NCBI GenBank assembly: GCA_032051265.1
Contig: DAMBYU010000006.1
Span: 62,001 to 126,000 of the forward strand
Length of the DNA: 64,000 nt
Direction of reading: 5' to 3'
Origin: Dryocola sp032051265
Lineage (GTDB): Bacteria > Pseudomonadota > Gammaproteobacteria > Enterobacterales > Enterobacteriaceae
Both the position numbers and the translations under genes were made by a program. The notes under the pieces were generated by a model. That model ran no database searches. It saw nothing but the letters and a program-made list of their open reading frames with translations, and was not told where the DNA came from. Shown piece by piece: positions 18,720 to 27,722 of the stretch (position 1 is the first letter of the stretch; the number at the start of each line of letters is the position of its first letter).

Positions 18720-21235
18720 AGATCCCTACCGCGACTTACCGTATTCAGTTCCGCAACGGCATGACTTTCGACCGCGCCGCTGGCCTTGCCTCCTATCTGA
18801 AAGAGCTTGGTATCAGCCATCTCTATGCCTCGCCGATTTTTACCGCCACATCCGGTTCCACCCACGGCTATGACGTGATCGACGCCAATGAAATCGAGCC
18901 TGCGATCGGCGGTCGCGAAGGCTTTGACCGTATGGTGAAGGCGCTGCAGGAGGCCGGTATCGGTCTGATCCTCGATATCGTACCGAACCATATGGCCGCC
19001 TCACTGGAAAACGCGTGGTGGCGTGACGTCATTGAGAATGGCGCAAACAGCCGTTACGCCCACCATTTCGACATCGACTGGTCGCGTCCCCTGACCCTGC
19101 CCTTCCTTGGCGATAGCTTCGAGGAGGTGCTGGAAAACGGCGAGATTGCCGTGCAGCCTGACCCGAAAACCGGCAGGCCCGCTTTCGCCTATTTTGAGAG
19201 CTTCTACCCGCTGGCGCCCGAAACCTGGCAGGGCCGCGAGGCCGAGCTTCTGCAGCTCAGCGACAAGGTGGAAATCGCCGCTTTGCACGAGCGCCAGCCC
19301 TGGCGTTTAATCTCCTGGCGGGATGCGCCGCGCGATCTTTCCTATCGTCGCTTTTTTGAGATCACCGGACTTGCGGGCGTTCGGGTTGAAGATAAGCGCG
19401 TCTTCGACGATACCCACCGGCTGATCCTCGAACTGGTCCATTCCGGCGCGGTCGACGGGCTGCGGGTGGATCATGTAGACGGGCTCGCCGATCCGCAGGC
19501 CTATCTTGAGCGCCTCCGACAGCAGGCCGGACCGGAGTGCTATATCACGGTTGAAAAAATCCTTGGCAAGGACGAGCAGCTGCCGACGACGTGGCCCGTT
19601 TCCGGCACCACCGGTTACGAATTTATCGAATCGCTCTCTGATGTGCTGGTGGATGGCGACAGGATCCGCGATCTGCGCACGGCCTGGAATGAGGTTATGG
19701 GCAAGCCGGTAAATATGGCAGCCGAACTGCGGGCGGCCAAGCTGCTGATGGTGACCAGGAACTTCGAAGGCGAGTTCATGAGGTTACTGATGCTTGCCAT
19801 GGCTATCGCCGGAACGGAGAAGGTAACGCTGGAGGAAGATGCCGTCCTGCCAGCCCTGCGCGAGTTGCTGATCGCATTCCCGGTCTACCGCACCTACGGC
19901 ACGGCGGAAGGACTGCCCGCGGAAAGTTATGACATGCTGCAAAGGGTAGCGGAAAGAGTAAGAACCAGCGCGGATGCTCCTGCTCCGGAGGCGCTCGATT
20001 TTCTTACCCGCATACTCGCAGGCGAAGTTTCCGAAGAGGCGTCCGGCGAAGCCGCCAACTTCCGCACCCGTTTCCAGCAGCTAACGGGCCCGCTGATGGC
20101 GAAATCGGTGGAGGATACGCTCTTCTTCCGCCAGAACATGGAGCTGGCCCTGAACGAAGTGGGCGCCGAACCGATACCCCGCGCCTTCTCGCTCGATCGC
20201 TTCCATGCGGAGATGAAAACGCGGCTCGAACGACAGCCGGATGCGCTTTCAGGCACCTCGACTCATGATACTAAACGCGGAGAGGATGCCCGCGCGCGGC
20301 TCTATACGCTTACCGAAGCGCCGGAGCTCTGGGCCGAATGCGTTGCCCGCTGGCGGCAGATGAATCAGGCCAAAGTCATCAGGCTTGAGGATGGTACCGC
20401 GCCAAAACCGTCCGTCGAATGGATGCTCTATCAGGCGCTGGCTGGCGTCTGGCCGCCCAGACTTCACCCGAAAGATGAGGCGGGACTGCAGGCGCTTGAA
20501 GAGCGGTTTGTTGCTTTTGTGGAAAAAGCGCTGCGGGAAGCGAAGCTACGCACCGACTGGGCCGACAGCAACGATGCCTATGAAAAAGCGGTGCTCGACT
20601 ATGCCCGCCACCTGCTCTCACCGGCCAACCAGACCTTTCTGCAGGATTTTTCCGGGGCGCTACAGCCCTTTATCCGCGCCGGCCTGGTCAACAGCCTCAC
20701 CCAGACGGTTATTAAACTGACGGCGCCGGGCGTACCGGATATCTACCAGGGGAGCGAGGCGCTTAATTTCAGCCTGGTCGATCCCGATAACCGCCGTGAG
20801 CCCGATTTCGCCGCGCTCGAAAGGATGCTCGATGAGGATAAAAAGTTAACGTTTAATAGCGAAGAGGACCGGAGCGGCCAGCTAAAACAGCATCTTACCG
20901 CCAGGGTCCTGCGTTTGCGCCAGCAGAAGCCGATGCTGTTTCGCCGGGGCGACTATCAGCCGCTTACCGCTACGGGCAAACAGGCGGAGAATCTTATCGC
21001 CTTCGCAAGGATGGAAAGCGACGATGCATTGATCGTTATCGCGCCGCGCCTTGTCTTCGGCACGCTGCAGGAAAACCCGGCGACGTCGCCTGCGGAAGCG
21101 GAAATCGCTCTGCCAGGGGAACTCGCCCACCGCCGCTACCGCAACATTCTCAGCGGAGAAACGCTATCCCTGAGCGATCGCATCGACTCAGGAATGGTCG
21201 ATAGCTTTATGGCTACCGTGCTCGTAAGCATATGA
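18716..21235 (+). CDS. treY: TreY, malto-oligosyltrehalose synthase
   Basis: An 839-residue GH13 intramolecular transglucosidase that converts the reducing-end alpha-1,4 bond of maltodextrins to the alpha,alpha-1,1 bond of trehalose. It opens PTATYRIQFRNGMTFD, the family hallmark, and shows GLRVDHVDGLADP (nucleophile Asp), TVEKILGKDE (acid Glu) and STHDTKRGED. The start is GTG at 18716, overlapping the treZ stop, so both are coupled. glgX follows after 64 bases. Confidence 0.93.
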   Translation: MKIPTATYRIQFRNGMTFDRAAGLASYLKELGISHLYASPIFTATSGSTHGYDVIDANEIEPAIGGREGFDRMVKALQEAGIGLILDIVPNHMAASLENAWWRDVIENGANSRYAHHFDIDWSRPLTLPFLGDSFEEVLENGEIAVQPDPKTGRPAFAYFESFYPLAPETWQGREAELLQLSDKVEIAALHERQPWRLISWRDAPRDLSYRRFFEITGLAGVRVEDKRVFDDTHRLILELVHSGAVDGLRVDHVDGLADPQAYLERLRQQAGPECYITVEKILGKDEQLPTTWPVSGTTGYEFIESLSDVLVDGDRIRDLRTAWNEVMGKPVNMAAELRAAKLLMVTRNFEGEFMRLLMLAMAIAGTEKVTLEEDAVLPALRELLIAFPVYRTYGTAEGLPAESYDMLQRVAERVRTSADAPAPEALDFLTRILAGEVSEEASGEAANFRTRFQQLTGPLMAKSVEDTLFFRQNMELALNEVGAEPIPRAFSLDRFHAEMKTRLERQPDALSGTSTHDTKRGEDARARLYTLTEAPELWAECVARWRQMNQAKVIRLEDGTAPKPSVEWMLYQALAGVWPPRLHPKDEAGLQALEERFVAFVEKALREAKLRTDWADSNDAYEKAVLDYARHLLSPANQTFLQDFSGALQPFIRAGLVNSLTQTVIKLTAPGVPDIYQGSEALNFSLVDPDNRREPDFAALERMLDEDKKLTFNSEEDRSGQLKQHLTARVLRLRQQKPMLFRRGDYQPLTATGKQAENLIAFARMESDDALIVIAPRLVFGTLQENPATSPAEAEIALPGELAHRRYRNILSGETLSLSDRIDSGMVDSFMATVLVSI

Positions 21236-21299
21236 TTTTATCTATATATGAATTTCATAACTCGCTGTTATGCATAAAGAATTCAATGGAGAGAAACGA

Positions 21300-23375
21300 A
21301 TGACAAACGGTAAAGCTTTTGAAATCACGGCGGGATCGAGCCATCTACTCGGCGCTAATTACGATGGCGAGGGCGTCAATTTCGCTATTTTTTCGGCGCA
21401 CGCGGAGCGCGTCGAACTTTGTCTGTACGATCCGAGCGGTAAGATCGAAATCGCAAAACTGGAACTGCCGGAATATACCCATGAGATCTGGCATGGTTAC
21501 GTGCCGGGCCTGAAACCCGGTGCGCTCTATGGCTTTCGCGTCCATGGCCCTTATGATCCGCAAAACGGCCACCGCTTTAATCCCAACAAACTCCTGATCG
21601 ATCCCTATGCCCGCGAGCTTATTGGCGACATCGAGTGGAATGAAGCCCACTTTGCCTATGATCTGCAGCATAAAGAGAAGGACCTTACTTTCGATACCCG
21701 CGACAGCGCGCCATTTATGCCGAAGTGCAGGGTTATCGATCCTGATGAGTTCAACTGGCAGGATAACAACCGCCCAGCCATTTCGTGGCCAAAAACGGTC
21801 ATCTACGAAACCCATGTAAAGGGGTTTACCCAGCTCAATTCCGCCTTACCTGAGCAGCTGCGCGGCACCTTCGAAGGCATGGGTCATAAAGCCTCCATCG
21901 ACTATATCAAAAGCCTCGGCATCACCTCAGTTGAACTGCTGCCGGTCCACTGGTTCCCGGACGACCAGCATCTGCTTGACAGGGGGCTGAAGAATTTCTG
22001 GGGTTATAATTCACTGGGTTTCTTCGCGCCAGCCTCGCGCTATTACGGGCCGAAGGGCATTCAGGGCTTTCGCGATATGGTGCGCTCGTTTCACGATGCC
22101 GGTATCGAGGTGATCCTTGATGTGGTTTACAACCATACGGCGGAAGGCAACGAACTTGGCCCGACGTTATCGTTAAAGGGCATCGACAACTTCTCCTATT
22201 ACCGCACCCTGTCCGATCGGCACCGCTATTACATCAACGACACCGGCACGGGTAACACCGTGAATACCTCACATCCGCGGGTGCTGCAGATGATCATGGA
22301 TTCGCTGCGTTACTGGGCGGAATCGATGCATATCGACGGTTTCCGCTTCGATCTCGGGACTATTCTTGGCCGCGAGCCGGGTGGCTTTAATCAGCGCGGC
22401 GGCTTTTTCGACGCGATAATCCAGGACCCGGTGCTTTCCAGGCTGAAGCTTATCGGCGAACCCTGGGACATCGGCCCGGGTGGCTATCAGGTCGGCGGCT
22501 TCCCGCCAGGCTGGGCCGAGTGGAACGACAAATATCGCGATACGGTGCGCGAATACTGGAGGGGCGATAATGTCCCGACCGACTTTGCCGCCCGCCTGCT
22601 CGGTTCCGGCGATCTCTACGATCAGCGCGGACGCCGACCCTGGGCGAGCGTTAACTTTATCACCGCTCATGACGGCTTCACGCTCAACGACCTGGTTTCG
22701 TACAACGGAAAGCACAACGAGGCAAACGGCGAGGAGAATAATGACGGCCACAACGACAACCGTTCTTACAACTATGGTGCCGAAGGCCCGACCGAAGATG
22801 AAGGCATTAACGCGGTGCGCGAACGCCAGAAGCGCAACTTCCTCGCCACGATGATTTTTTCCCACGGCACGCCGATGCTGCTGGCTGGCGACGAGTTCGG
22901 CCGCAGCCAGATGGGCAACAATAACGGCTACTGCCAGGACAGCGAAATCTCCTGGATCCACTGGGACAACCTGCCGGAAAGCAGCGAGGCGCTGCGCGAG
23001 TTCACCCGCCAGTTGCTTAAGCTTCGGGCCAGGCAACCGCTGCTCCGCCGTGAGAACTGGCGCGACGGCATGGTAATCAAGTGGTTCAATGCCGGCGGCG
23101 GCCCCCAACAGCCTGAACACTGGGACGAGGGAACGACGCTAGGAGTTTATATCGGCCGCCCGGATCTGCAGGATCAGGAAGGCATCTGGCACGACGTGCT
23201 GATGTTGTTCAACCCTTTCGAAGGCAATGTACCGTTCCGTATTCCCCAGTTCGGTGAGGGTGGCTGGGTGCTGGAAGTTACCACCTCCGATACGGCAAAG
23301 CGCGGCCTCGCTATCACCAGGGAAAAGGATTTCGAACTGGAAGGCCGCAGCATTGCTCTGTTCAGGCGGCCGTGA
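21300..23375 (+). CDS. glgX: GlgX/TreX-type glycogen debranching enzyme
   Basis: A 691-residue isoamylase-type GH13 enzyme that hydrolyses alpha-1,6 branches. It has an N-terminal CBM48-like domain (about residues 8-140) and catalytic sequences GFRFDLGTILGR, LIGEPWDIGPGGYQ and FITAHDGFTLNDL. Beside treZ and treY it most likely works as TreX, feeding linear maltodextrins into trehalose synthesis, rather than in the glg operon. ATG 21300 is preceded by GGAGAG at 21288-21293; another ATG at 21270 is less well placed. A terminator follows. Confidence 0.9.
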   Translation: MTNGKAFEITAGSSHLLGANYDGEGVNFAIFSAHAERVELCLYDPSGKIEIAKLELPEYTHEIWHGYVPGLKPGALYGFRVHGPYDPQNGHRFNPNKLLIDPYARELIGDIEWNEAHFAYDLQHKEKDLTFDTRDSAPFMPKCRVIDPDEFNWQDNNRPAISWPKTVIYETHVKGFTQLNSALPEQLRGTFEGMGHKASIDYIKSLGITSVELLPVHWFPDDQHLLDRGLKNFWGYNSLGFFAPASRYYGPKGIQGFRDMVRSFHDAGIEVILDVVYNHTAEGNELGPTLSLKGIDNFSYYRTLSDRHRYYINDTGTGNTVNTSHPRVLQMIMDSLRYWAESMHIDGFRFDLGTILGREPGGFNQRGGFFDAIIQDPVLSRLKLIGEPWDIGPGGYQVGGFPPGWAEWNDKYRDTVREYWRGDNVPTDFAARLLGSGDLYDQRGRRPWASVNFITAHDGFTLNDLVSYNGKHNEANGEENNDGHNDNRSYNYGAEGPTEDEGINAVRERQKRNFLATMIFSHGTPMLLAGDEFGRSQMGNNNGYCQDSEISWIHWDNLPESSEALREFTRQLLKLRARQPLLRRENWRDGMVIKWFNAGGGPQQPEHWDEGTTLGVYIGRPDLQDQEGIWHDVLMLFNPFEGNVPFRIPQFGEGGWVLEVTTSDTAKRGLAITREKDFELEGRSIALFRRP

Positions 23376-23389
23376 GGATATAAAAGCGG

Positions 23390-23417
23390 AACGGCCAGGC
23401 AGCAGGCTGGCCGTTTT
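23390..23417 (+). terminator. Intrinsic terminator of the treZ-treY-glgX unit
   Basis: AACGGCCA and TGGCCGTT pair over a 10-base loop and end in TTTT, 14 bases after the glgX stop. Confidence 0.7.
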
Positions 23418-23656
23418 GCGTTATTGAGGCATAGCGTGCGCCGGGTAAGCATTTTTTTTGCCAGCCGTTAACCTGCAAAGCACACAAAACAACAACTCAT
23501 TTACAATTCTTTCCCCATTTCCTGTACGCGCTGGCTGATTTCCCCCCATCACTGATGGTATACTGCGGGGCGAAATTCAAAAATAGTTGATAAATAAAAC
23601 ACTAACTTGAATTCAATCAGACTGTCCTCGTTATCCGCAACTGGAACACGCACCAT

Positions 23657-24622
23657 ATGAGTAAACCCATTGTAATGGAACGCGGCGTCAAGTACCGCGA
23701 CGCCGATAAAATGGCTCTGATCCCGGTTAAAAACGTGGTGACAGAGCGCCAGGAGCTGTTAAGAAAGCCAGAATGGATGAAGATTAAACTTCCATCTGAC
23801 TCTACCCGCATTCAGGGTATCAAAGCGGCAATGCGTAAAAATGGCCTGCATTCCGTGTGCGAAGAAGCCTCCTGCCCGAACCTGGCAGAGTGCTTTAACC
23901 ACGGCACCGCGACCTTTATGATCCTTGGCGCAATCTGTACTCGTCGTTGCCCATTCTGTGATGTTGCTCATGGCCGTCCTGTCGCGCCAGATGCCAATGA
24001 ACCCGTTAAGCTTGCACAGACTATCGCTGATATGGCGCTGCGCTACGTGGTTATCACCTCCGTTGACCGTGATGATTTACGCGACGGGGGTGCGCAGCAC
24101 TTCGCCGACTGCATTTCCGCCATCCGCGAGAAAAACCCGACGATTAAAATCGAAACGCTGGTCCCGGACTTCCGCGGCCGTATGGATCGCGCTTTAGAGA
24201 TCCTTACCGCAACGCCGCCGGACGTGTTCAACCATAACCTGGAAAACGTGCCGCGCATTTATCGCAAAGTACGGCCGGGAGCGGACTATAACTGGTCGCT
24301 GAAACTGCTGGAACGCTTTAAAGAAGCACATCCGGATATCCCCACAAAATCGGGCCTGATGGTTGGCCTGGGCGAAACTAACCAGGAAATCGTTGAAGTG
24401 ATGCGTGATTTGCGCCGTCATGGTGTAACCATGTTGACGCTGGGGCAGTATTTGCAGCCGAGTCGCCACCACCTGCCGGTGCAGCGTTACGTGAGTCCGG
24501 ATGAGTTCGAAGAGATGAAAGCCGAAGCGTTAGCCATGGGCTTTACCCATGCCGCCTGCGGCCCCTTTGTTCGCTCCTCTTACCATGCAGACCTGCAGGC
24601 CAAAGGCATGGAAGTAAAATAG
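23657..24622 (+). CDS. lipA: LipA, lipoyl synthase
   Basis: A 321-residue radical-SAM enzyme that inserts two sulfur atoms into protein-bound octanoyl groups. The radical-SAM cluster motif CTRRCPFCD and the auxiliary-cluster cysteines in CEEASCPNLAEC are both visible, and the C-terminus has the conserved RSSYHA. Length matches E. coli. It is separately transcribed from the trehalose cassette, whose terminator lies 240 bases upstream. Confidence 0.97.
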   Translation: MSKPIVMERGVKYRDADKMALIPVKNVVTERQELLRKPEWMKIKLPSDSTRIQGIKAAMRKNGLHSVCEEASCPNLAECFNHGTATFMILGAICTRRCPFCDVAHGRPVAPDANEPVKLAQTIADMALRYVVITSVDRDDLRDGGAQHFADCISAIREKNPTIKIETLVPDFRGRMDRALEILTATPPDVFNHNLENVPRIYRKVRPGADYNWSLKLLERFKEAHPDIPTKSGLMVGLGETNQEIVEVMRDLRRHGVTMLTLGQYLQPSRHHLPVQRYVSPDEFEEMKAEALAMGFTHAACGPFVRSSYHADLQAKGMEVK

Positions 24623-24660
24623 TAGCGTTACAACTTGTTACATATAAAGTGCAGCATAAT

Positions 24661-24691
24661 AAAAAACCGGCTCTCAGAGGCCGGTTTTTTT
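24661..24691 (+). terminator. Intrinsic terminator after lipA
   Basis: AAAAAACCGG CTCTCAGAGG CCGGTTTTTTT forms a strong A/T-flanked hairpin that can stop transcription from both lipA and the convergent tatE. Confidence 0.85.
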
Positions 24692-24719
24692 ATCTCAATA
24701 TCTGCAAATCATGCAGAAA

Positions 24720-24923
24720 TCACTCTTTATGCGCAATGCGTTCCGCCGGGGCTTCGGTGGCGGAGGCTGGCTTAGTGCTGCTTTCGTCATCGTTCATGGC
24801 CTTTTTAAAGCCCTTGATAGCCGCGCCGAGATCGCCGCCTAATGAGCGCAACTTTTTGGTACCAAATAACAATACAATCAGTACGCCAACTACCAGCAGT
24901 TTGGTGATGCTAATCTCTCCCAT
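24720..24923 (-). CDS. tatE: TatE, twin-arginine translocase subunit
   Basis: A 67-residue TatA-family protein: one N-terminal membrane helix (ITKLLVVGVLIVLLFG), then the amphipathic helix KKLRSLGGDLGAAIKGFKKAM and a polar tail. It is a minor paralogue of TatA in the Sec-independent export of folded proteins. Location downstream of lipA and convergent with it is the same as in E. coli. Confidence 0.94.
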   Translation of the reverse strand: MGEISITKLLVVGVLIVLLFGTKKLRSLGGDLGAAIKGFKKAMNDDESSTKPASATEAPAERIAHKE

Positions 24924-25051
24924 ACCTACCTTCTTAAGTCAAACCTGCCGTGGGTACGGCGAACAATAAACCAGGCTAATTAACGGATATTTAGCCGCGC
25001 GACACAATAGCAATCTGTAACAAGGTGAATCAAGCCCTGTTTAAAAAAACA

Positions 25052-25840
25052 TCAGCACAGGCGAGGTGCTGCAAAACGGCGATTCTTCAGCACCGGCAAC
25101 ATTGCACGTACGGCGGCCACGCGTTCGCCATCAAGCTCGGCATAAATCAGGGCCGGCGCTTCCGCCGCGCTGGCAATGATTACGCCCAGAGGATCGATAA
25201 CCTTGCTCTGACCAATGTTTCTGTTGCCACATTCGCCGGATGCTACCACATAACAGGTGGTATCGAGCGCGCGCGCGGTCAATAAAGTCGTCCAGTGCAG
25301 CTCTTTATGCGGCCCACGCAGCCAGGCCGCCGGTAAAACAAGCACCTCAGCTCCTGCTAAAGCCAGGCTCAGCGCCATTTCCGGAAAACGCAGATCGTAA
25401 CAGGTGAGTAACCCCACCTTCATCCCCGCCACGTCAATTAATGGCGCAAGCTTGTCACCGGCATCGACTAGCCGGGACTCCTGCACGTTAAAAGCATCAT
25501 AAAGATGAATTTTTTGGTAACGGGCGATAACTCCACCTGCCCGTAAAACCAGCAGTGTATTAGCCGCTCTACCCGCCGTGGTGCGAATATGGAGCGTCAA
25601 CACCGTGGTAAGGTTATTTTTACTGCTTTCTGCAAGAAGAACATGGAGATATTCACCGTTGGCTTGCTGAGCACTGTTTACCGACATATCAGGATCTTTA
25701 TCGTCCCGCGCTAAGATGGCTTCCGGCAAAACCAGCAGATCGGCGCCCTGCGAAGCCGCCTGCGCCATTAGCCCTACGCAAGTCCGCGCGTTATCCTGCC
25801 AGATATTCCCCACTGCAAACTGCCCCACCGCGACTTTCAT
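25052..25840 (-). CDS. ybeM: YbeM/Nit1-like deaminated glutathione amidase
   Basis: A 262-residue nitrilase-superfamily hydrolase. The Glu-Lys-Cys triad is seen in LPEAIL, YQKIHLYDAF and LTCYDLRFPE. The family hydrolyses deaminated glutathione, a by-product of transaminases, and so acts in metabolite repair. I chose ATG 25840 (MKVAVGQFAVGN), preceded by GGGGGA, over the ATG seven codons upstream, because it matches E. coli YbeM. The gene is intact, unlike the split form reported for some E. coli K-12 lines. Confidence 0.88.
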   Translation of the reverse strand: MKVAVGQFAVGNIWQDNARTCVGLMAQAASQGADLLVLPEAILARDDKDPDMSVNSAQQANGEYLHVLLAESSKNNLTTVLTLHIRTTAGRAANTLLVLRAGGVIARYQKIHLYDAFNVQESRLVDAGDKLAPLIDVAGMKVGLLTCYDLRFPEMALSLALAGAEVLVLPAAWLRGPHKELHWTTLLTARALDTTCYVVASGECGNRNIGQSKVIDPLGVIIASAAEAPALIYAELDGERVAAVRAMLPVLKNRRFAAPRLC

Positions 25841-25944
25841 TCCCGTTCCCCCGCCCGTCATGATTAATTTCAGTATATCGGGTGTAAAACAGGTTGTGCG
25901 AGCGCTACACTCCTGACTTCTGCATTTTAAAAACGGGAAGCGTA

Positions 25945-26328
25945 GTGTTACAGATACTGGCAGCTGTATTTATCGGGGGTGGAACGGGCAGCGTGATACG
26001 CTGGTTTTTGAGTCTGAAACTTAATCCTGTTCACGGCGCGATCCCCATTGGCACATTAACAGCAAACCTGTTGGGCGCATTTATTATCGGTATGGGATTA
26101 GCCCTGTTCAGCCGCCTCACCCACCTTGACCCCTTCTGGAAATTGCTTATCACCACCGGTTTTTGTGGTGGTTTGACAACGTTTTCCACCTTTTCGGCCG
26201 AAGTTGTCTTTTTGCTGCAGGATGGACGGCTTGCCTGGGCCGGGCTGAACGTGCTGCTCAACCTGGCAGGCTCCTTTATGATGACCGCGCTCGCATTCTG
26301 GCTGGTTTCCGTTGCCGCCAGTCACTAA
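25945..26328 (+). CDS. crcB: CrcB, fluoride channel (Fluc)
   Basis: A 127-residue four-helix membrane protein forming a dimeric fluoride exporter. Family motifs GGGTGSVIRW and GFCGGLTTFSTFS are present. I take the GTG at 25945, preceded by GGGAAG, because it gives exactly the E. coli length; a longer frame from 25894 adds 17 unlikely residues. No fluoride riboswitch is recognisable in the 104 bases between ybeM and crcB. Confidence 0.93.
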   Translation: MLQILAAVFIGGGTGSVIRWFLSLKLNPVHGAIPIGTLTANLLGAFIIGMGLALFSRLTHLDPFWKLLITTGFCGGLTTFSTFSAEVVFLLQDGRLAWAGLNVLLNLAGSFMMTALAFWLVSVAASH

Positions 26329-26405
26329 AACCTGACGCGTTAAGGTTGGCTTAATCATTGTCTGCCACGATCCCGAACAATGAACGATAAAGGGGCATCA
26401 AAACA

Positions 26406-26492
26406 ATGAAAGAGCAAGTCGTTGGCTGGGGAGCTGTGCTGCTGGGTGTGCTGGTTGTTGCATACTTTTTGAAGATGTATCTGTTTGCATGA
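26406..26492 (+). CDS. 28-residue single-span membrane peptide
   Basis: ATG at 26406 follows an AAAGGGG site with good spacing and opens a 28-codon frame ending TGA. The product begins MKEQVVGWGAV and is then almost wholly hydrophobic up to FLKMYLFA, so it would span the inner membrane once. A strong terminator begins 11 bases after the stop. I do not recognise the peptide; it could be a stress-related membrane miniprotein. It may be co-transcribed with crcB, 77 bases upstream. Confidence 0.6.
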   Translation: MKEQVVGWGAVLLGVLVVAYFLKMYLFA

Positions 26493-26502
26493 TCGACAGA
26501 CG

Positions 26503-26529
26503 AAAAAAAACCCGCCTTCGCGGGTTTTT
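26503..26529. terminator. Bidirectional terminator between the small ORF and cspE
   Basis: AAAAACCCGC, loop CTTC, GCGGGTTTTT forms a strong hairpin with A- and T-tracts on either side, so it can end both the rightward small ORF and the leftward cspE transcript. Confidence 0.85.
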
Positions 26530-26547
26530 AAATTCTGCTGGTAGCGA

Positions 26548-26757
26548 CTAGATAGCCATTACGTTTGCAGCAGAAGGGCCTTTGGCACCGTTAGTGATTT
26601 CAAACTCAACGCGCTGGCCTTCAGCCAGGGTTTTGAAGCCATTGCTCTGGATTGCAGAGAAATGTACGAACACGTCTTTGCTGCCATCTTCCGGAGTAAT
26701 GAAACCAAAGCCTTTGGACTCATTAAACCACTTAACGTTACCTTTAATCTTAGACAT
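26548..26757 (-). CDS. cspE: CspE, cold-shock-like RNA chaperone
   Basis: A 69-residue cold-shock domain protein that melts RNA structure and antiterminates transcription. The RNP1 motif KGFGFITPE and RNP2 motif VFVHFSAI are intact. ATG 26757 gives MSKIKGNVKWFNESKG as in E. coli; the longer in-frame extension would cover the leader. The leader region to 26880 is long and T-rich, as is usual for csp genes. Confidence 0.97.
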   Translation of the reverse strand: MSKIKGNVKWFNESKGFGFITPEDGSKDVFVHFSAIQSNGFKTLAEGQRVEFEITNGAKGPSAANVMAI

Positions 26758-26914
26758 CAAAATTACCTTTACATGAAAAATAGACACAAATGCTGTGTCG
26801 CCCATCAGTACAACAATTGTGGTGGGTTTTGTCCAGTACCCAAATGAGAAAAAGTGACAAAAGTCGCTAATTTTTTTATCAATTACTGATTAACCCTTGT
26901 TTTTAAAAGGATAT

Positions 26915-26951
26915 AAAAAACGGGTATGTTTAGGCCGTCACCGATCCCGTT
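26915..26951 (-). terminator. Probable terminator of pagP
   Basis: On the minus strand AACGGG, starting right after the pagP stop, can pair with CCCGTT followed by six T residues. The 20-base loop makes it a weaker candidate. Confidence 0.45.
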
Positions 26952-27530
26952 TCAGAACTGAAAACGCATCCAGGCAAAGTAGACGTTACCGTTGTTATAA
27001 GTCCCTGGAATATAAGTCATCTGGAAGGTGGCCGGGCCATAACCTATTGAGGCTAAAGGCAGCAAAACCGGGACTGGAATATACTTCCAGTTATCACGCG
27101 CGGTGGCACCAAGGGTATAGCCTAGCCCCAGATGAAAATGCTCATCCGCTAACGGCCGCCAGGTTTTCTCCCAACCGTAACCACCGATCGGCTCCCATTT
27201 GTTGTAAGAGTCTTTAAAAACCATCAGGTAAATGCCGTGCCAGTTGCCTTTTTCATCCCAGCGGGATTGACCCAATCCTCCGCCCCACGGGCGCTCATTA
27301 TAACGATCGGTTTTCTCTTTATCGTAGGCAAAACGAGCATGCCAGGTCATTGTCGGGACATAAAGATCGTAATGTTCGGGTTCATGCCAGGTTTGCGAGA
27401 CGCCGGAAGAAAAGGTGGTCCAGGCGTTGCTGAATACACCCTGCTCAGCCGCACAATGGCCAGGCACAATGATCAAAGCAGGAATGAAAAAAATAAAAAC
27501 CGGTAATCTATTATTGAGACTCACAAGCAC
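26952..27530 (-). CDS. pagP: PagP, lipid A palmitoyltransferase
   Basis: A 192-residue outer-membrane beta-barrel enzyme that moves palmitate from phospholipids to lipid A, giving resistance to cationic peptides. It has a signal peptide (cut after about residue 27), the catalytic His in HYDLYVPTMTWHARF, and Asp-Ser in FKDSYNKWEP. The C-terminus ends in aromatic AWMRFQF, typical for barrel insertion. PhoP control is known for the family; I could not point to a PhoP box with confidence. Confidence 0.94.
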   Translation of the reverse strand: MLVSLNNRLPVFIFFIPALIIVPGHCAAEQGVFSNAWTTFSSGVSQTWHEPEHYDLYVPTMTWHARFAYDKEKTDRYNERPWGGGLGQSRWDEKGNWHGIYLMVFKDSYNKWEPIGGYGWEKTWRPLADEHFHLGLGYTLGATARDNWKYIPVPVLLPLASIGYGPATFQMTYIPGTYNNGNVYFAWMRFQF

Positions 27531-27680
27531 ATACCATATTAAGATCCAATACCAAACCTAACAAAGTTTAAATTAATAGAAGCTCAATAAGGCATTAGCT
27601 TATTCTTAAAATCACCTATAGATGTGTAACATCTGCCGGCAATATTTTTTAGCTAACGCATATAGTCTATTTAAATCAAT

Positions 27681-27709
27681 CCCCTGCAACCTTTTATCGG
27701 TTACAGAGG
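27681..27709 (-). terminator. Hairpin after cusA
   Basis: CCTCTGTAACC and GGTTGCAGGGG (minus strand) can form an 11-bp stem with two G-U pairs over a seven-base loop, 14 bases beyond the cusA stop. The T-run is poor. Confidence 0.4.
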
Positions 27710-27722
27710 ATTAAGAAATTTT

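Noticed and set aside
25841..25944. Fluoride riboswitch before crcB
   Set aside because: The 104-base gap has no recognisable crcB-motif pseudoknot pattern.
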